Of a stretch of 48,272 bases of DNA, positions 25,847-33,634 are shown piece after piece. The DNA comes from an uncultured bacterium (GTDB lineage: Bacteria > Cyanobacteriota > Vampirovibrionia > Gastranaerophilales > Gastranaerophilaceae): NCBI GenBank assembly GCA_949296425.1, contig CASFPN010000007.1, forward strand, positions 1 through 48,272, in the 5' to 3' direction. Both the position numbers and the translations under genes were made by a program. Under the pieces are notes generated by a model. That model was given only the letters and a program-made list of their open reading frames with translations. It ran no database searches and was not told where the DNA came from. Every line of letters begins with the position of its first letter. Position 1 is the first letter of the stretch.

Positions 25847-27709
25847 ATGGGCTTAGCAGCGGGACAAGCAAGATTATTAAGCATCACAAGCAGAAAATCT
25901 GATTGTGAATTTCAGTCAATGCGACTTTCTCATCAAAAGATAGCATTGTCAAGAGAGCTTGCTGACCTTTCAAATGAATACCAGAATTCTTTAGACAGAA
26001 CCAAATTAATATATGATTACTACGGTACGGGCGATACAACTACTCAGTTAAGCTACGGAATTTTAATGACCCCTTCTGTATTGAACGATTATTTACCGGT
26101 AACATTAACAGATACATCAGGCCGCGTAACCTTGAACAGCAAATACGCTGCCGCAGCTCGTGCTGCAGGCATTCCGCAGGAAGGCTTAGGTACTTTGCCT
26201 TCTGAAACTATGCGTAATGCTTTTGTCACGGGTTTGTGTGATGCCGGCTTAATTAACAGTTTGACTGCAGATACAATTAAAGGTCTTCCTTACAATCAGG
26301 CAGCAGGTTTTGGAGGCGGGACAACCGTTGCAACCATAACTGACAGCGGTAATATTACTGATTTGATATCATATTTAAACGAAAATTCCGTAGAAACATT
26401 TAGTATTTATAGCCATATACTAGCTGAAAATTGGAAAAATCAAGATGGTGACGATCAAGGTCTTACCCTGCTCATAGGTAAAGATGGAAATATTCGTCAA
26501 GAAGGCACTTACACTTTTTCATTAGCAGACTTATTAAGCGACAAAAACCAGTATCATCTGGACTACAACTCTATCAAGGGTGAATGTTCTCCTGTATTAG
26601 GTGTAATAAAAATGCAGGATTATCTGACAGAACCCGGAGGATTTGTCGACTGGTTATACGAAGAATTTTCAGCAGTACTGGATACAGGCACCAGCGCAGC
26701 TGCTGATGCTCTTGAATACGCTTATACTGAAACAAAAAAATTAATCACTAATCCTGATGTTGATGACACAAGAAATGGTCATAATTACGCACAAGATAGA
26801 TTAGATTTTTGGAATGGACTTGCTAACTTAGATGACCCAAAAGATATAGATGAAAGAACACAATATGGTGATGAAGATCATGACGATGTCGGTATTATGA
26901 GTTCAGATAACACACATAAGATACATTCAAAAGATATCTTAAACCCTGTTGGTACTCATATTGACGGTTCCGCGACAGAAGAAAACTCAAGTTCATGGAG
27001 TTCCGGTTGTCATGACGACAATGTATTTCGTCAAAGTCACTATTATGTGGGCTTCTTATTCAGCGGTGAAAACAAAGATGAAGACCATGAATCTTCTGCA
27101 TCAATAAACCTGAATAATATTGCAAAAGCATTTTTGACATTTTTTGCAGATAAAATGGAAGGTATAAACGATATAGATGCAAACGGTATTGACAAATATT
27201 ATGTAGGTGCCGGCTCTTGCGTAGACGGAGTTGATGTTAACGTAAACAGACTTGTAACCAATGACTTTTTATATCAATTCACCTGGTCAGTAGGCACTTC
27301 AGTATCCAGTGACGATCTTGGTCAGGCAACCTTCTATGATGCATTATTCAACCAGATATGTGCAAACGGCTGGACAGAAAACAACAGCATAGAAGATCCA
27401 GAATATTTACAGCAGATGCTTCAAAGCGGCATGTTATATATCACAAAAATAAAAGAAGACGGTTACTACTATCAGGCCAACTACTCAACAGACTCTTACA
27501 TAAAAGAAATAGCCGACGAAACTTACATTGCTCAGGCTGAAGCTAAATACAACACAGAAAAAGCAAAATTGAATGCCAAAGAAGAAACAATTGATCTTAA
27601 AATGAAAAACCTTGATACAGAAATTTCTTCTCTGACAACTGAATATGATACAGTAAAAAATACGATTTCAAAAAACATAGAAAAATCGTTTAAACGATAT
27701 AATGCGTAG
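25847..27709 (+). CDS. Large unknown protein with helical N- and C-terminal ends (flagellin-like layout)
   Basis: A 620-residue protein. Residues 1-60 form a helix (MGLAAGQARLLSITSRKSD then SHQKIALSRELADLSNEYQNSL). Residues about 60-560 are a variable, Asp/Gly/Asn-rich central part with many acidic residues. Residues 565-620 are a second helix ending LKMKNLDTEISSLTTEYDTV..NIEKSFKRYNA. The paired helical ends around a variable middle recall flagellin or hook-associated proteins, though no flagellin motif is present and there are no flagellar genes here. The 3' end of another gene at 48107-48272 has the same C-terminal domain, so this is a family. GAAAGGAAA lies before the ATG. There is no classical signal peptide. 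A surface or filament protein is my best guess. Confidence 0.85.
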   Translation: MGLAAGQARLLSITSRKSDCEFQSMRLSHQKIALSRELADLSNEYQNSLDRTKLIYDYYGTGDTTTQLSYGILMTPSVLNDYLPVTLTDTSGRVTLNSKYAAAARAAGIPQEGLGTLPSETMRNAFVTGLCDAGLINSLTADTIKGLPYNQAAGFGGGTTVATITDSGNITDLISYLNENSVETFSIYSHILAENWKNQDGDDQGLTLLIGKDGNIRQEGTYTFSLADLLSDKNQYHLDYNSIKGECSPVLGVIKMQDYLTEPGGFVDWLYEEFSAVLDTGTSAAADALEYAYTETKKLITNPDVDDTRNGHNYAQDRLDFWNGLANLDDPKDIDERTQYGDEDHDDVGIMSSDNTHKIHSKDILNPVGTHIDGSATEENSSSWSSGCHDDNVFRQSHYYVGFLFSGENKDEDHESSASINLNNIAKAFLTFFADKMEGINDIDANGIDKYYVGAGSCVDGVDVNVNRLVTNDFLYQFTWSVGTSVSSDDLGQATFYDALFNQICANGWTENNSIEDPEYLQQMLQSGMLYITKIKEDGYYYQANYSTDSYIKEIADETYIAQAEAKYNTEKAKLNAKEETIDLKMKNLDTEISSLTTEYDTVKNTISKNIEKSFKRYNA

Positions 27710-27721
27710 AATCGTTTAACT

Positions 27722-27755
27722 TTTGCGATTGCGGTTAAGCTTCGATGTCCGCAAT
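27722..27755. repeat. Hairpin ATTGCGG/CCGCAAT behind the 620-residue gene
   Basis: GATTGCGG and CCGCAATG flank a loop of about 15 bases (TTAAGCTTCGATGT). It has the look of a REP-like palindrome. It is followed at about 27773 by GGCCGGGTATTAA, which also occurs near 19971. Confidence 0.45.
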
Positions 27756-27798
27756 GACGAAGAATATACAGCGGCCGGGTATTAAGTGCTGGATTGTG

Positions 27799-27846
27799 TA
27801 AACCCTTCCCTCGCTTGATAAAGGGATTAAGGTAGAGGGTTTATTT
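27799..27846. terminator. Nested hairpin with T-rich tail
   Basis: TAAACCCT (27799-27806) pairs with AGGGTTTA (27836-27843). An inner CCCT/AGGG pair lies in the loop, and TTTT follows. It may terminate the upstream transcript, or be another intergenic palindrome. Confidence 0.5.
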
Positions 27847-27847
27847 T

Positions 27848-27931
27848 GTAAGCGGGAAAGCAGACTATTTAAAGTAAAAAACTTATCTTCTTATGTTCTG
27901 CCTTCTTACCCTCTGAATCTCCGCTCTTACG
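27848..27931. repeat. Imperfect hairpin element (purine-arm/pyrimidine-arm family), copy 2
   Basis: The left arm GTAAGCGGGAAAGCAGA pairs imperfectly with the end of the right arm TCTGAATCTCCGCTCTTAC. The inner right arm carries CTTATCTTCTTATGTTCTGC and CTTACCCTC, the same words as at 42779 and 43542. It sits in the spacer before the TonB-C gene. Confidence 0.5.
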
Positions 27932-27997
27932 ATTTTAAAAATTTTCTTGCATTATTACCCATATTTCTATTATAATTAATAAAAAAGGCGGTTATGT

Positions 27998-28828
27998 ATG
28001 AAAAAATTTTTTTTAGTAATTTCATCTCTATTAATAATTATTGCTCCGGCAAAAGCTGTTAACTGGCAGCCTGTTGACACAAATATACCGAATTTCAGCC
28101 TGTATATTGATCAAGATTCGATAAAACAAATTAATGCTCAGGAATATGTTTATGCAATAAAATACAACTCGGCAAATAATCCAGAAAAAGTTGCCTACCT
28201 GAAATCAAATGCGTCTGACAATTATATTGGGGTAATTCAGGCCGGAGATTTTGAACAAAAAACTTATCGCCCTATGGCAGTCCTGCACAATCCAATGGTT
28301 TTTATGAAACCGATAAATGACGACTCTTTCCTGACATTTCCGCATAAATATGTGTTAAATATGTTCGCAAACAATAATCAAATAGCCGAAAACAAACCCG
28401 TTCACAAAAAATTAAAAAAAACAGATTCCCAATCGGATAATAATAAAATTGCCCGTGCGAAACAAAATGAAAGCTCAAATATTAAGCCCGCAGCATATTT
28501 AAAAAGCAGCAGCATATCTCAAACAAATGTTTCAAGCATGAAAGAATATGTTTCAGCCGTAGGTGAAATACTTGAACAAAACTGGACTCCTCCGGCTTCC
28601 GGACGAAACAGCGAAGCCGTTGTTATACTTACAATAGGCGCTGACGGTGGTCTTTATGATTATCGTTTTGCAAAATCTTCGGGCGATGAAATAACAGACC
28701 GTTCAATAATAACTGCAATTAAGCAGACTGTACCATATCCCACATTCCCGAATATGAATAAAAACATAAAAAATTTCAATTTTCAGTTCGTCTTTAACTA
28801 CGGCAGGTTTAAAAAATCAGTTTTATAA
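27998..28828 (+). CDS. Secreted protein with C-terminal TonB-like domain
   Basis: A 276-residue protein. Residues 1-20 are a signal peptide (MKKFFLVISSLLIIIAPAKA). Residues 21-125 form an N-terminal globular part (VNWQPVDTNIPNFSLYIDQDS..) that resembles a surface-adhesion or CreA-like periplasmic domain but is not assigned. A low-complexity basic linker spans 130-180. Residues about 185-275 are a TonB C-terminal domain: YVSAVGEILEQNWTPP, VVILTIGADGGLYDYRFAKSSG, then AIKQTVPYPTFP. Classical TonB has an N-terminal membrane anchor and energises outer-membrane receptors; here the cleavable signal and lack of ExbB/ExbD suggest a different periplasmic role, as with many orphan TonB-C proteins. AAGGCGG precedes the start. 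The gene ends at a strong terminator. Confidence 0.87.
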   Translation: MKKFFLVISSLLIIIAPAKAVNWQPVDTNIPNFSLYIDQDSIKQINAQEYVYAIKYNSANNPEKVAYLKSNASDNYIGVIQAGDFEQKTYRPMAVLHNPMVFMKPINDDSFLTFPHKYVLNMFANNNQIAENKPVHKKLKKTDSQSDNNKIARAKQNESSNIKPAAYLKSSSISQTNVSSMKEYVSAVGEILEQNWTPPASGRNSEAVVILTIGADGGLYDYRFAKSSGDEITDRSIITAIKQTVPYPTFPNMNKNIKNFNFQFVFNYGRFKKSVL

Positions 28829-28844
28829 AAATAAAAATCCATAA

Positions 28845-28884
28845 ATAAAAACAAGAGAACTTTAAACAAGTTCTCTTATTTTTA
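28845..28884. terminator. Bidirectional terminator between TonB-C gene and rpmB
   Basis: AAGAGAACTT (28853-28862) pairs with AAGTTCTCTT (28868-28877), loop TAAAC, followed by ATTTTT. The left flank is A-rich, so the converging rpmB transcript can use it too. Confidence 0.85.
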
Positions 28885-28903
28885 AATTAAAAATATTTGT
28901 AAA

Positions 28904-29095
28904 CTACACAGCCTTTTGAACTTTTCCTGCTCTTAAGCAAGATGTGCAAACTTTAATTCTTTTTACAGTACCATTAAGATTAACTTTAACAGACTGCAAA
29001 TTAGGTTCCTGTGTATGAACAATTTGTTTATGCGAGAATGTTAATTTCGCTGCTTTAATCGGTGCTTTACCGCATATTTCACATTTTTTTGCCAT
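28904..29095 (-). CDS. rpmB: Ribosomal protein bL28
   Basis: A 63-residue large-subunit protein. It starts MAKKCEICGKAP and later has CTSCLRAGK. The CxxC pairs (5-8 and about 51-54) suggest the zinc-binding form of bL28. SNSHK-type motifs are replaced by TFSHKQIVHTQEPN. AAAGGAAT precedes the ATG. It is a lone gene with its own promoter at 29132-29159. Confidence 0.95.
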   Translation of the reverse strand: MAKKCEICGKAPIKAAKLTFSHKQIVHTQEPNLQSVKVNLNGTVKRIKVCTSCLRAGKVQKAV

Positions 29096-29131
29096 AATTA
29101 TTATTCCTTTTCTAGTGGTTAGTGTATTTTT

Positions 29132-29159
29132 ATAATATATGAAAAATCTTAAAAATCAA
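29132..29159 (-). promoter_or_regulatory. Promoter of rpmB
   Basis: TTGATT (29159-29154), a 16-base spacer and TATTAT (29137-29132) on the minus strand, about 40 bases upstream of the rpmB start. Confidence 0.6.
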
Positions 29160-29223
29160 GCTGATGTTAAAATTGATTAAGTCTTAACTGAATTTTGAGA
29201 TTTTGTAACAATTTTGCAAATAC

Positions 29224-29252
29224 TTGAATTAAATTTTTTGTTATGTTATATT
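29224..29252 (+). promoter_or_regulatory. Promoter of the LysM/solute-binding protein unit
   Basis: TTGAAT (29224-29229), a 17-base spacer and TATATT (29247-29252), with a TG one base before the -10. Transcription should start near 29259, which rules out the in-frame start at 29214 and supports the ATG at 29295. Confidence 0.65.
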
Positions 29253-29294
29253 TCATCTATAGAACAATTTAAAAGTTTGTTAGGGTATGGAAAA

Positions 29295-29864
29295 ATGAAA
29301 AGTTCAACTATCAGAAGATCAAATTTATCTAAAGAAAAAATGGCTGTGTTGGAAGCTTTGTCCAACTACAAATCAACATATTATGACAACTCCCCCAATG
29401 TTTACGTAAGACCGAATAAAGAAAAAGAACTGGATCTTCTCTGGCAGAATTTCAAAATAAACCAGAAAAATGATAAATCACCTAATATTTATCTTGCTGC
29501 AGGCTTTATAACTGGCGCTGTTGTCATGCTTTTACTTGTTGTTATGATAAGCTTTTCGGCAAAAGGCATAAATTCATTCACAGAAAAACTTTCATCTGTG
29601 CCAACCCCCGCAAAAAAAGAAAAATTAAGCCTCAACTTTATTCCTGCTTCCTCTGAAAAAACAGAAGAACAAAATGTCGCTAATGAACAGTACACTGTGC
29701 AGAGCGGCGATACAATGGAGGCTATTCTTGTAAGATTTTACGGATCTTATTCCAAAGAAAAAGAATCACTTGTGCTAAAGACCAACAACATGACAAATCC
29801 TAATAAATTATCCATCGGACAGAAACTTATTATCCCTATGGAAGAACAAACTCAGGAATACTAA
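29295..29864 (+). CDS. Membrane-anchored LysM domain protein
   Basis: A 189-residue protein from the ATG at 29295. An upstream in-frame ATG (29214) lies before the predicted promoter and is rejected. Residues 1-63 are cytoplasmic and basic. Residues about 66-88 are one membrane helix (LAAGFITGAVVMLLLVVMI). Residues 90-135 are a linker. Residues about 138-186 form one LysM domain (YTVQSGDTMEAILVRFYG then NPNKLSIGQKLIIP) that binds peptidoglycan N-acetylglucosamine chains. The layout is a type II membrane protein with the LysM domain outside. It lies 15 bases before a solute-binding protein gene, probably one operon. Confidence 0.88.
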   Translation: MKSSTIRRSNLSKEKMAVLEALSNYKSTYYDNSPNVYVRPNKEKELDLLWQNFKINQKNDKSPNIYLAAGFITGAVVMLLLVVMISFSAKGINSFTEKLSSVPTPAKKEKLSLNFIPASSEKTEEQNVANEQYTVQSGDTMEAILVRFYGSYSKEKESLVLKTNNMTNPNKLSIGQKLIIPMEEQTQEY

Positions 29865-29879
29865 TTACGGAAAGTAAAA

Positions 29880-31109
29880 GTGAAAAATTTATTATTGAAA
29901 TATGCCGTTGTATTAATCGTTATACTTCTGGTCATTATTACGTTTCCTGCAAAATCCGGCAAAACAGATAATGAAGTTGTTTTCTGGACGCTGCAAATGA
30001 GTGATTTTGCACCTTATATCAACAAAGTTATAAAAAACTTTGAAACTCAAAATCCCGAAATCAAAATTAACTGGATAGACGTTCCCTTTTCCGAAGGAGA
30101 AAAAAGAACTCTTGCCTCTGTGCTGAGTGACAACCCGCCGGATCTTATTAATCTTAACCCTGATTTTGCTGCACTTCTTGCCCAAAGAGGAGCTCTTTAT
30201 GAAATTCATGACAATTATACCTCCCAATTTAACAAACCTATAATAAATTCCTTAAAATATAACGGCAAACTTTACTCACTCCCTTGGTATGCAACTTCAT
30301 CCATAACCATATACAATAAAAAACTCCTTGAAAAATCAAATGCCAAAATGCCTCAAACTTATGAAGACTTGGCTGAAATTGCTCCAATAATTAAAGAAAA
30401 AACAAATGCTTATGTACTGCTTCCGAATATCACGGAAAATGATACCATGCTGAGGATTTTAAACAAGTATGGTGTTAATTCAGCTCAAACGATAAACTCT
30501 AAACAATCTCAGCAGGTTTTTAATCTTTTTAAAAATCTTTATGATAAAAATCTCATACCAAAAGAATCAATAACCCAAACGCACAGAGAAGCTCTTGAAA
30601 AATATATGGCGGAAAATATAGTGTTTTTTCAGGCCGGAGCAAATTTCTTAACCATGATTAAAGAAAATGCACCCTCAACTTATGAAAATACTGACGTTGC
30701 CCCACAAATAACCGGAAAACTCCGTCAAAACGATTTTTCATTAATGAACTTTGTTATTCCCGCACACGCAAAACATAAGCGAGAAGCTCTGAAATTCGCT
30801 CTGTTCCTTACAAACGCCGAAAACCAGCTGGAACTTGCAAAATTAACGAATGTTCTTGCGGTTAATGATGAAACATTAAAAAATGACTTCTATAAAAACT
30901 ATAACAACAATGATCTTATGGCAAAAGCCCGTGTAATCAGCGCAAAACAACTTTATAATATTGAACCGGCAATGAAACCCGAAAAAAATCAAAAAGAAAT
31001 TAATACCCTTATAAATACAGCCGTTCAACAAATTCTCATAAATAAAAACACCACCAAAAATATTCTTGATGATGTTTCAAAAAAATATGAAAAACTTACA
31101 GCTGATTAA
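29880..31109 (+). CDS. Extracellular solute-binding protein, family 1 (sugar ABC type), orphan
   Basis: A 409-residue protein starting at GTG. Residues 1-25 are a hydrophobic signal or anchor without a lipobox Cys. The mature part begins NEVVFWTLQMSDFAPYINKVIKNFETQNPEIKINWIDVP, typical of MalE/UgpB-like binding proteins. PDLINLNPDFAALLAQRGAL and YSLPWYATSSITIYNKKLLEK fit the two-lobe fold. Substrate is probably an oligosaccharide or glycerol-phosphate-like compound. No permease or ATPase gene is adjacent, so it either works with a distant transporter or has another role. It follows the LysM gene by 15 bases. Its 3' end overlaps the opposite gene by 4 bases. Confidence 0.9.
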   Translation: MKNLLLKYAVVLIVILLVIITFPAKSGKTDNEVVFWTLQMSDFAPYINKVIKNFETQNPEIKINWIDVPFSEGEKRTLASVLSDNPPDLINLNPDFAALLAQRGALYEIHDNYTSQFNKPIINSLKYNGKLYSLPWYATSSITIYNKKLLEKSNAKMPQTYEDLAEIAPIIKEKTNAYVLLPNITENDTMLRILNKYGVNSAQTINSKQSQQVFNLFKNLYDKNLIPKESITQTHREALEKYMAENIVFFQAGANFLTMIKENAPSTYENTDVAPQITGKLRQNDFSLMNFVIPAHAKHKREALKFALFLTNAENQLELAKLTNVLAVNDETLKNDFYKNYNNNDLMAKARVISAKQLYNIEPAMKPEKNQKEINTLINTAVQQILINKNTTKNILDDVSKKYEKLTAD

Positions 31110-31552
31110 CATAAAAATCCGCATGGCCCGAAAAAGCTTGGAACTCCAAGTCCGCATCCGAACGGTCTAAAACCGGGAGTAAAGCTATAAAAACCTCCTC
31201 CGAAAGGCCCGCAGCCGTAAATAGTTGATGTCATATAAGGACTGCATCCAAATATCCCGAACGGTTGTGAAACCATTGCCGCTCCAAGAGTTCCGATAGT
31301 TCCGGCATAATTTGATAAAGGATCACCGTACCCGGCCATGCTATTTACTGCATACCCCAAATAACTGCCGGTATGTCTCTGAATTTGTCTGGAAACTTCG
31401 TTTCTGGCAACCCCGTTCATTACACTGGCACCAAAACCCATTAAAGCTTCACCTGTTGAAGCTCCGTTATTTTTCGCTTCAACCATGCCTAATGTACTTC
31501 CCATTAAGGCATTAACATTACTAAGTGCGTATATTGCGTTTTCTATACCCAT
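31106..31552 (-). CDS. Small Gly/Phe/Cys-rich protein, unknown
   Basis: A 148-residue protein. Residues 1-65 are helical with Ala, Gly, Asn and Met (ALSNVNALMGSTLGMVEA then GEALMGFGASVMNGVARNEV). Residues 70-100 are glycine-rich. Residues 100-148 are a low-complexity tail of Gly, Phe, Pro and Cys (CGPFGGGFYSFTPGF, ending FFGPCGFLC). There is no obvious signal peptide. The aromatic-glycine tail could form a sticky or cross-linked region. The stop overlaps the end of the solute-binding protein gene. I know no matching family. The weak upstream sequence (GAGAGAA) serves as ribosome site. Confidence 0.7.
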   Translation of the reverse strand: MGIENAIYALSNVNALMGSTLGMVEAKNNGASTGEALMGFGASVMNGVARNEVSRQIQRHTGSYLGYAVNSMAGYGDPLSNYAGTIGTLGAAMVSQPFGIFGCSPYMTSTIYGCGPFGGGFYSFTPGFRPFGCGLGVPSFFGPCGFLC

Positions 31553-31725
31553 AATATTCTCTCATTATATATACTATATATACATAAAGTATTTTTGTTT
31601 TTTAAAATTGCTTTATTTTTAATTAATTGTTAAGAAATATAAACAAAATCCTGCAAAAACTTAAAGTTTACACACAAAACAGCCGATTAATAAAATAAGG
31701 AAACAATAAAAAGGGATTGAAAAAA

Positions 31726-32220
31726 ATGGCAATGAGTGTTTACAACGCACAGTACAAATTAGGGATTGACACAACCGTATTAAAGCAGGTTTCTCAGGAG
31801 ATTTTGAAACGTGCAGCAGAAAAAAACAGCCAATATAATACTTCATCAACAGGCTCTCTTTTTAAAACTGCAGACATCGGCCTTGATTTGTATAAAGGAA
31901 ATGTTGACACAAATGTGGCAAGACAGGTTGCTATGAACAATTCAGGATTTCAAATTCAATTAAATTCTGAAGTTTTACAATCAATTCAATACTTAAATAC
32001 AAAAGCTGCACAAAATGTTCAGAAAAATGTAGAAGGAAAAATTACAATTGCATTGAATGAGGGAGTCGGCAACACTCAAAAATCAGAAGCAGCTCCGAAA
32101 TTCAACAGTATTATCAGCATGTCCGCAGGCAAAGATAAAAACGGCTCAGCACCTTCATACAAAGGTGAATTTTTGTTTATCAAAAAAGATAAAGAAAAAG
32201 AAGAAACTACTGTTGTATAA
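31726..32220 (+). CDS. Unknown protein (164 residues)
   Basis: Read from the ATG at 31726, with AAAGGGA upstream; a TTG at 31717 is less likely. The N-terminal part is helical (YNAQYKLGIDTTVLKQVSQEILKRAAEKNS). A polar middle with LFKTADIGLDLYKG follows, then two further helices (about 70-110) and a Lys/Glu-rich end. There is no signal peptide or membrane segment. It has no recognised motif. It precedes a prepilin gene on the same strand, but that gene has its own promoter, so shared function is not implied. Confidence 0.75.
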   Translation: MAMSVYNAQYKLGIDTTVLKQVSQEILKRAAEKNSQYNTSSTGSLFKTADIGLDLYKGNVDTNVARQVAMNNSGFQIQLNSEVLQSIQYLNTKAAQNVQKNVEGKITIALNEGVGNTQKSEAAPKFNSIISMSAGKDKNGSAPSYKGEFLFIKKDKEKEETTVV

Positions 32221-32231
32221 ATTTTAAACTA

Positions 32232-32260
32232 TTGACAAATCTTATAAAATTTTCCATAAT
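32232..32260 (+). promoter_or_regulatory. Promoter of the frameshifted prepilin gene
   Basis: TTGACA (32232-32237), a 17-base spacer and CATAAT (32255-32260). TTGACAA at 32232 and TTGTCAA at 32265-32271 are inverted copies flanking the -10, a possible operator. GAGGAG lies 8 bases before the ATG at 32291. Confidence 0.75.
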
Positions 32261-32290
32261 AAAATTGTCAAAAATTAGAGGAGTTTTATA

Positions 32291-33007
32291 ATGGAACAAG
32301 ATAAGAAGCTGAAAATGCCCCCCCCCCGAAAAGCTCACGTCTAATAAGAGCTTTCACACTTGCTGAAGTTTTAATTACACTTGGCATTATAGGATTGGTT
32401 GCAGCTATAACCTTGCCGATGCTCATTGGTAATTACAGAAAACAGGAAGCTGTTTCAAGACTTAAAAAAAGCATACACAAATATAAATCAGGCGTTAAAA
32501 TCTTCTGAAACTGAAAACGGGAACTGGGAATATTGGGATATTAATAACATTAGTGGTCCTGACTATGTAAATAAATATTGGGCAAAATATTTTAAGCATA
32601 TAAAAATATGTATTACATATTCAGATTGCGGATTTTCCGAAATGCATCCTTATAAATTTATGAATAATGAGGAAAGTACGTATACGGTTGCTGCTCCAAA
32701 CAGAAGAATCGCATTTATTACAAGTGACGGAATAATTTATACAATAAATTTTGCAAGCGGGCCTGATGGGAATCTTACCAGAGGGAATGGGGTGTATATT
32801 GATATTAACTGCCCTAAAGGACCCAATATTTACGGCAAAGACTTTTTTTCTTTCAGTCTTATTGAAGGAAAAGGAATTGTTCCTGCAGGATATAACGCCA
32901 GAAACCCAACTTTAAATCTGAACTGCTCCACATCCGGCAAAGGCGATGCCTGTGCTGCAAAAATCATGAGAGACGGGTGGCAGATGGCAAAAGATTATCC
33001 ATATTAA
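32291..33007 (+). pseudogene. Type IV pilin-like gene interrupted by frameshifts at a C10 and an A7 tract
   Basis: From ATG 32291 (GAGGAG upstream) the frame reads MEQDKKLKMPPPRKAHV and stops at 32342. Moving by one base within the ten C (32318-32327) opens a frame with RAFTLAEVLITLGIIGLVAAITLP, a full prepilin signal (Phe +1, Glu +5). That frame then fails after seven A (32464-32470) unless one base is removed, after which RLKKAYTNINQALKSSE..CPKGPNIYGKDFFSFSL continues to the stop at 33007. With 8 or 11 C and 6 A the gene would encode about 238 residues. The outer parts share one frame and only the middle is displaced. Promoter and ribosome site are intact. Explanations are phase variation, recent decay, transcript slippage or sequencing error in homopolymers. 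Confidence 0.85.
32318..32327. repeat. Homopolymer C10 near the 5' end of a prepilin gene
   Basis: Ten consecutive C within codons 10-13 of the prepilin gene, in a genome region that is otherwise AT-rich. Such tracts are classic slippage sites for on/off switching. Confidence 0.9.
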
Positions 33008-33008
33008 T

Positions 33009-33401
33009 TTACTCTTCATCTTCTTTAAGTTCACGTGCAAGATTGTAGAATTCTTGTTCAAGTTCTTTTTCTGCATCTTTACGTTTATCTTTTATAGGAT
33101 TTGAAGATTTTTTTTCACGTTCTTTTTGTTCTTCAAGGGCTTTTTTTCTGGCATTGATAACATTCGCGACATTCATCATAGCAAGAGAATTCAGTGTCGC
33201 CCGCAGTTGCGCGCTTCTGTCAGTATATTTTTGACTGTCTTGATTTTCTTCATCTTCGGGTTGTCCTTGCTGCGCAAAGTATTCACCGCCCTGCCCCATT
33301 TTATCATCCTGGGTTTTGGCTGCAGTTCCGGAGATATCCCCGCTTTTGAAATTAAAAGAGCCGCCGATTCCGAAGAATCCTGCTGATCTGTTATCGACCA
33401 T
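33009..33401 (-). CDS. Small unknown protein with charged C-terminal helix
   Basis: A 130-residue protein. Residues 1-55 are glycine-rich and polar (SAGFFGIGGSFNFKSGD). Residues 60-130 are a long charged helix (ARKKALEEQKEREKKSS.. EKELEQEFYNLARELKEDEE) likely to form a coiled coil. There is no signal peptide. GAGGGTTAG precedes the ATG. It converges on the prepilin gene with a 1-base gap. No family is recognised. Confidence 0.72.
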   Translation of the reverse strand: MVDNRSAGFFGIGGSFNFKSGDISGTAAKTQDDKMGQGGEYFAQQGQPEDEENQDSQKYTDRSAQLRATLNSLAMMNVANVINARKKALEEQKEREKKSSNPIKDKRKDAEKELEQEFYNLARELKEDEE

Positions 33402-33568
33402 GTTTCTAACCCTCTATGTGTGTTTATTAAATTCCTGATAAATATTATCAGATTTAATAGTATATTAACTCGTCTGAATGGATTATTTTGCTATTATTTT
33501 AATAAATTTTTACAATTTCTTAACAAAGTCCAAATTTAGCTTATATTACATTTACTAGCTCATTGTGC

Positions 33569-33597
33569 TTGAAAAATAGTGACAAATATGTTATTAT
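33569..33597 (+). promoter_or_regulatory. Promoter of the intact prepilin gene at 33635
   Basis: TTGAAA (33569-33574), a 17-base spacer and TATTAT (33592-33597). TATAAT at 33595-33600 overlaps and could replace it with a longer spacer. Confidence 0.55.
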
Positions 33598-33634
33598 AAT
33601 ATTATGTTTTTATAAAAAACAGGGAAGGATTTTT

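Noticed and set aside
32464-32470. Programmed ribosomal frameshift at the A7 tract
   Set aside because: Not fully excluded, but two opposite shifts would be needed in one gene and no stimulating structure is evident; tract length variation is simpler.
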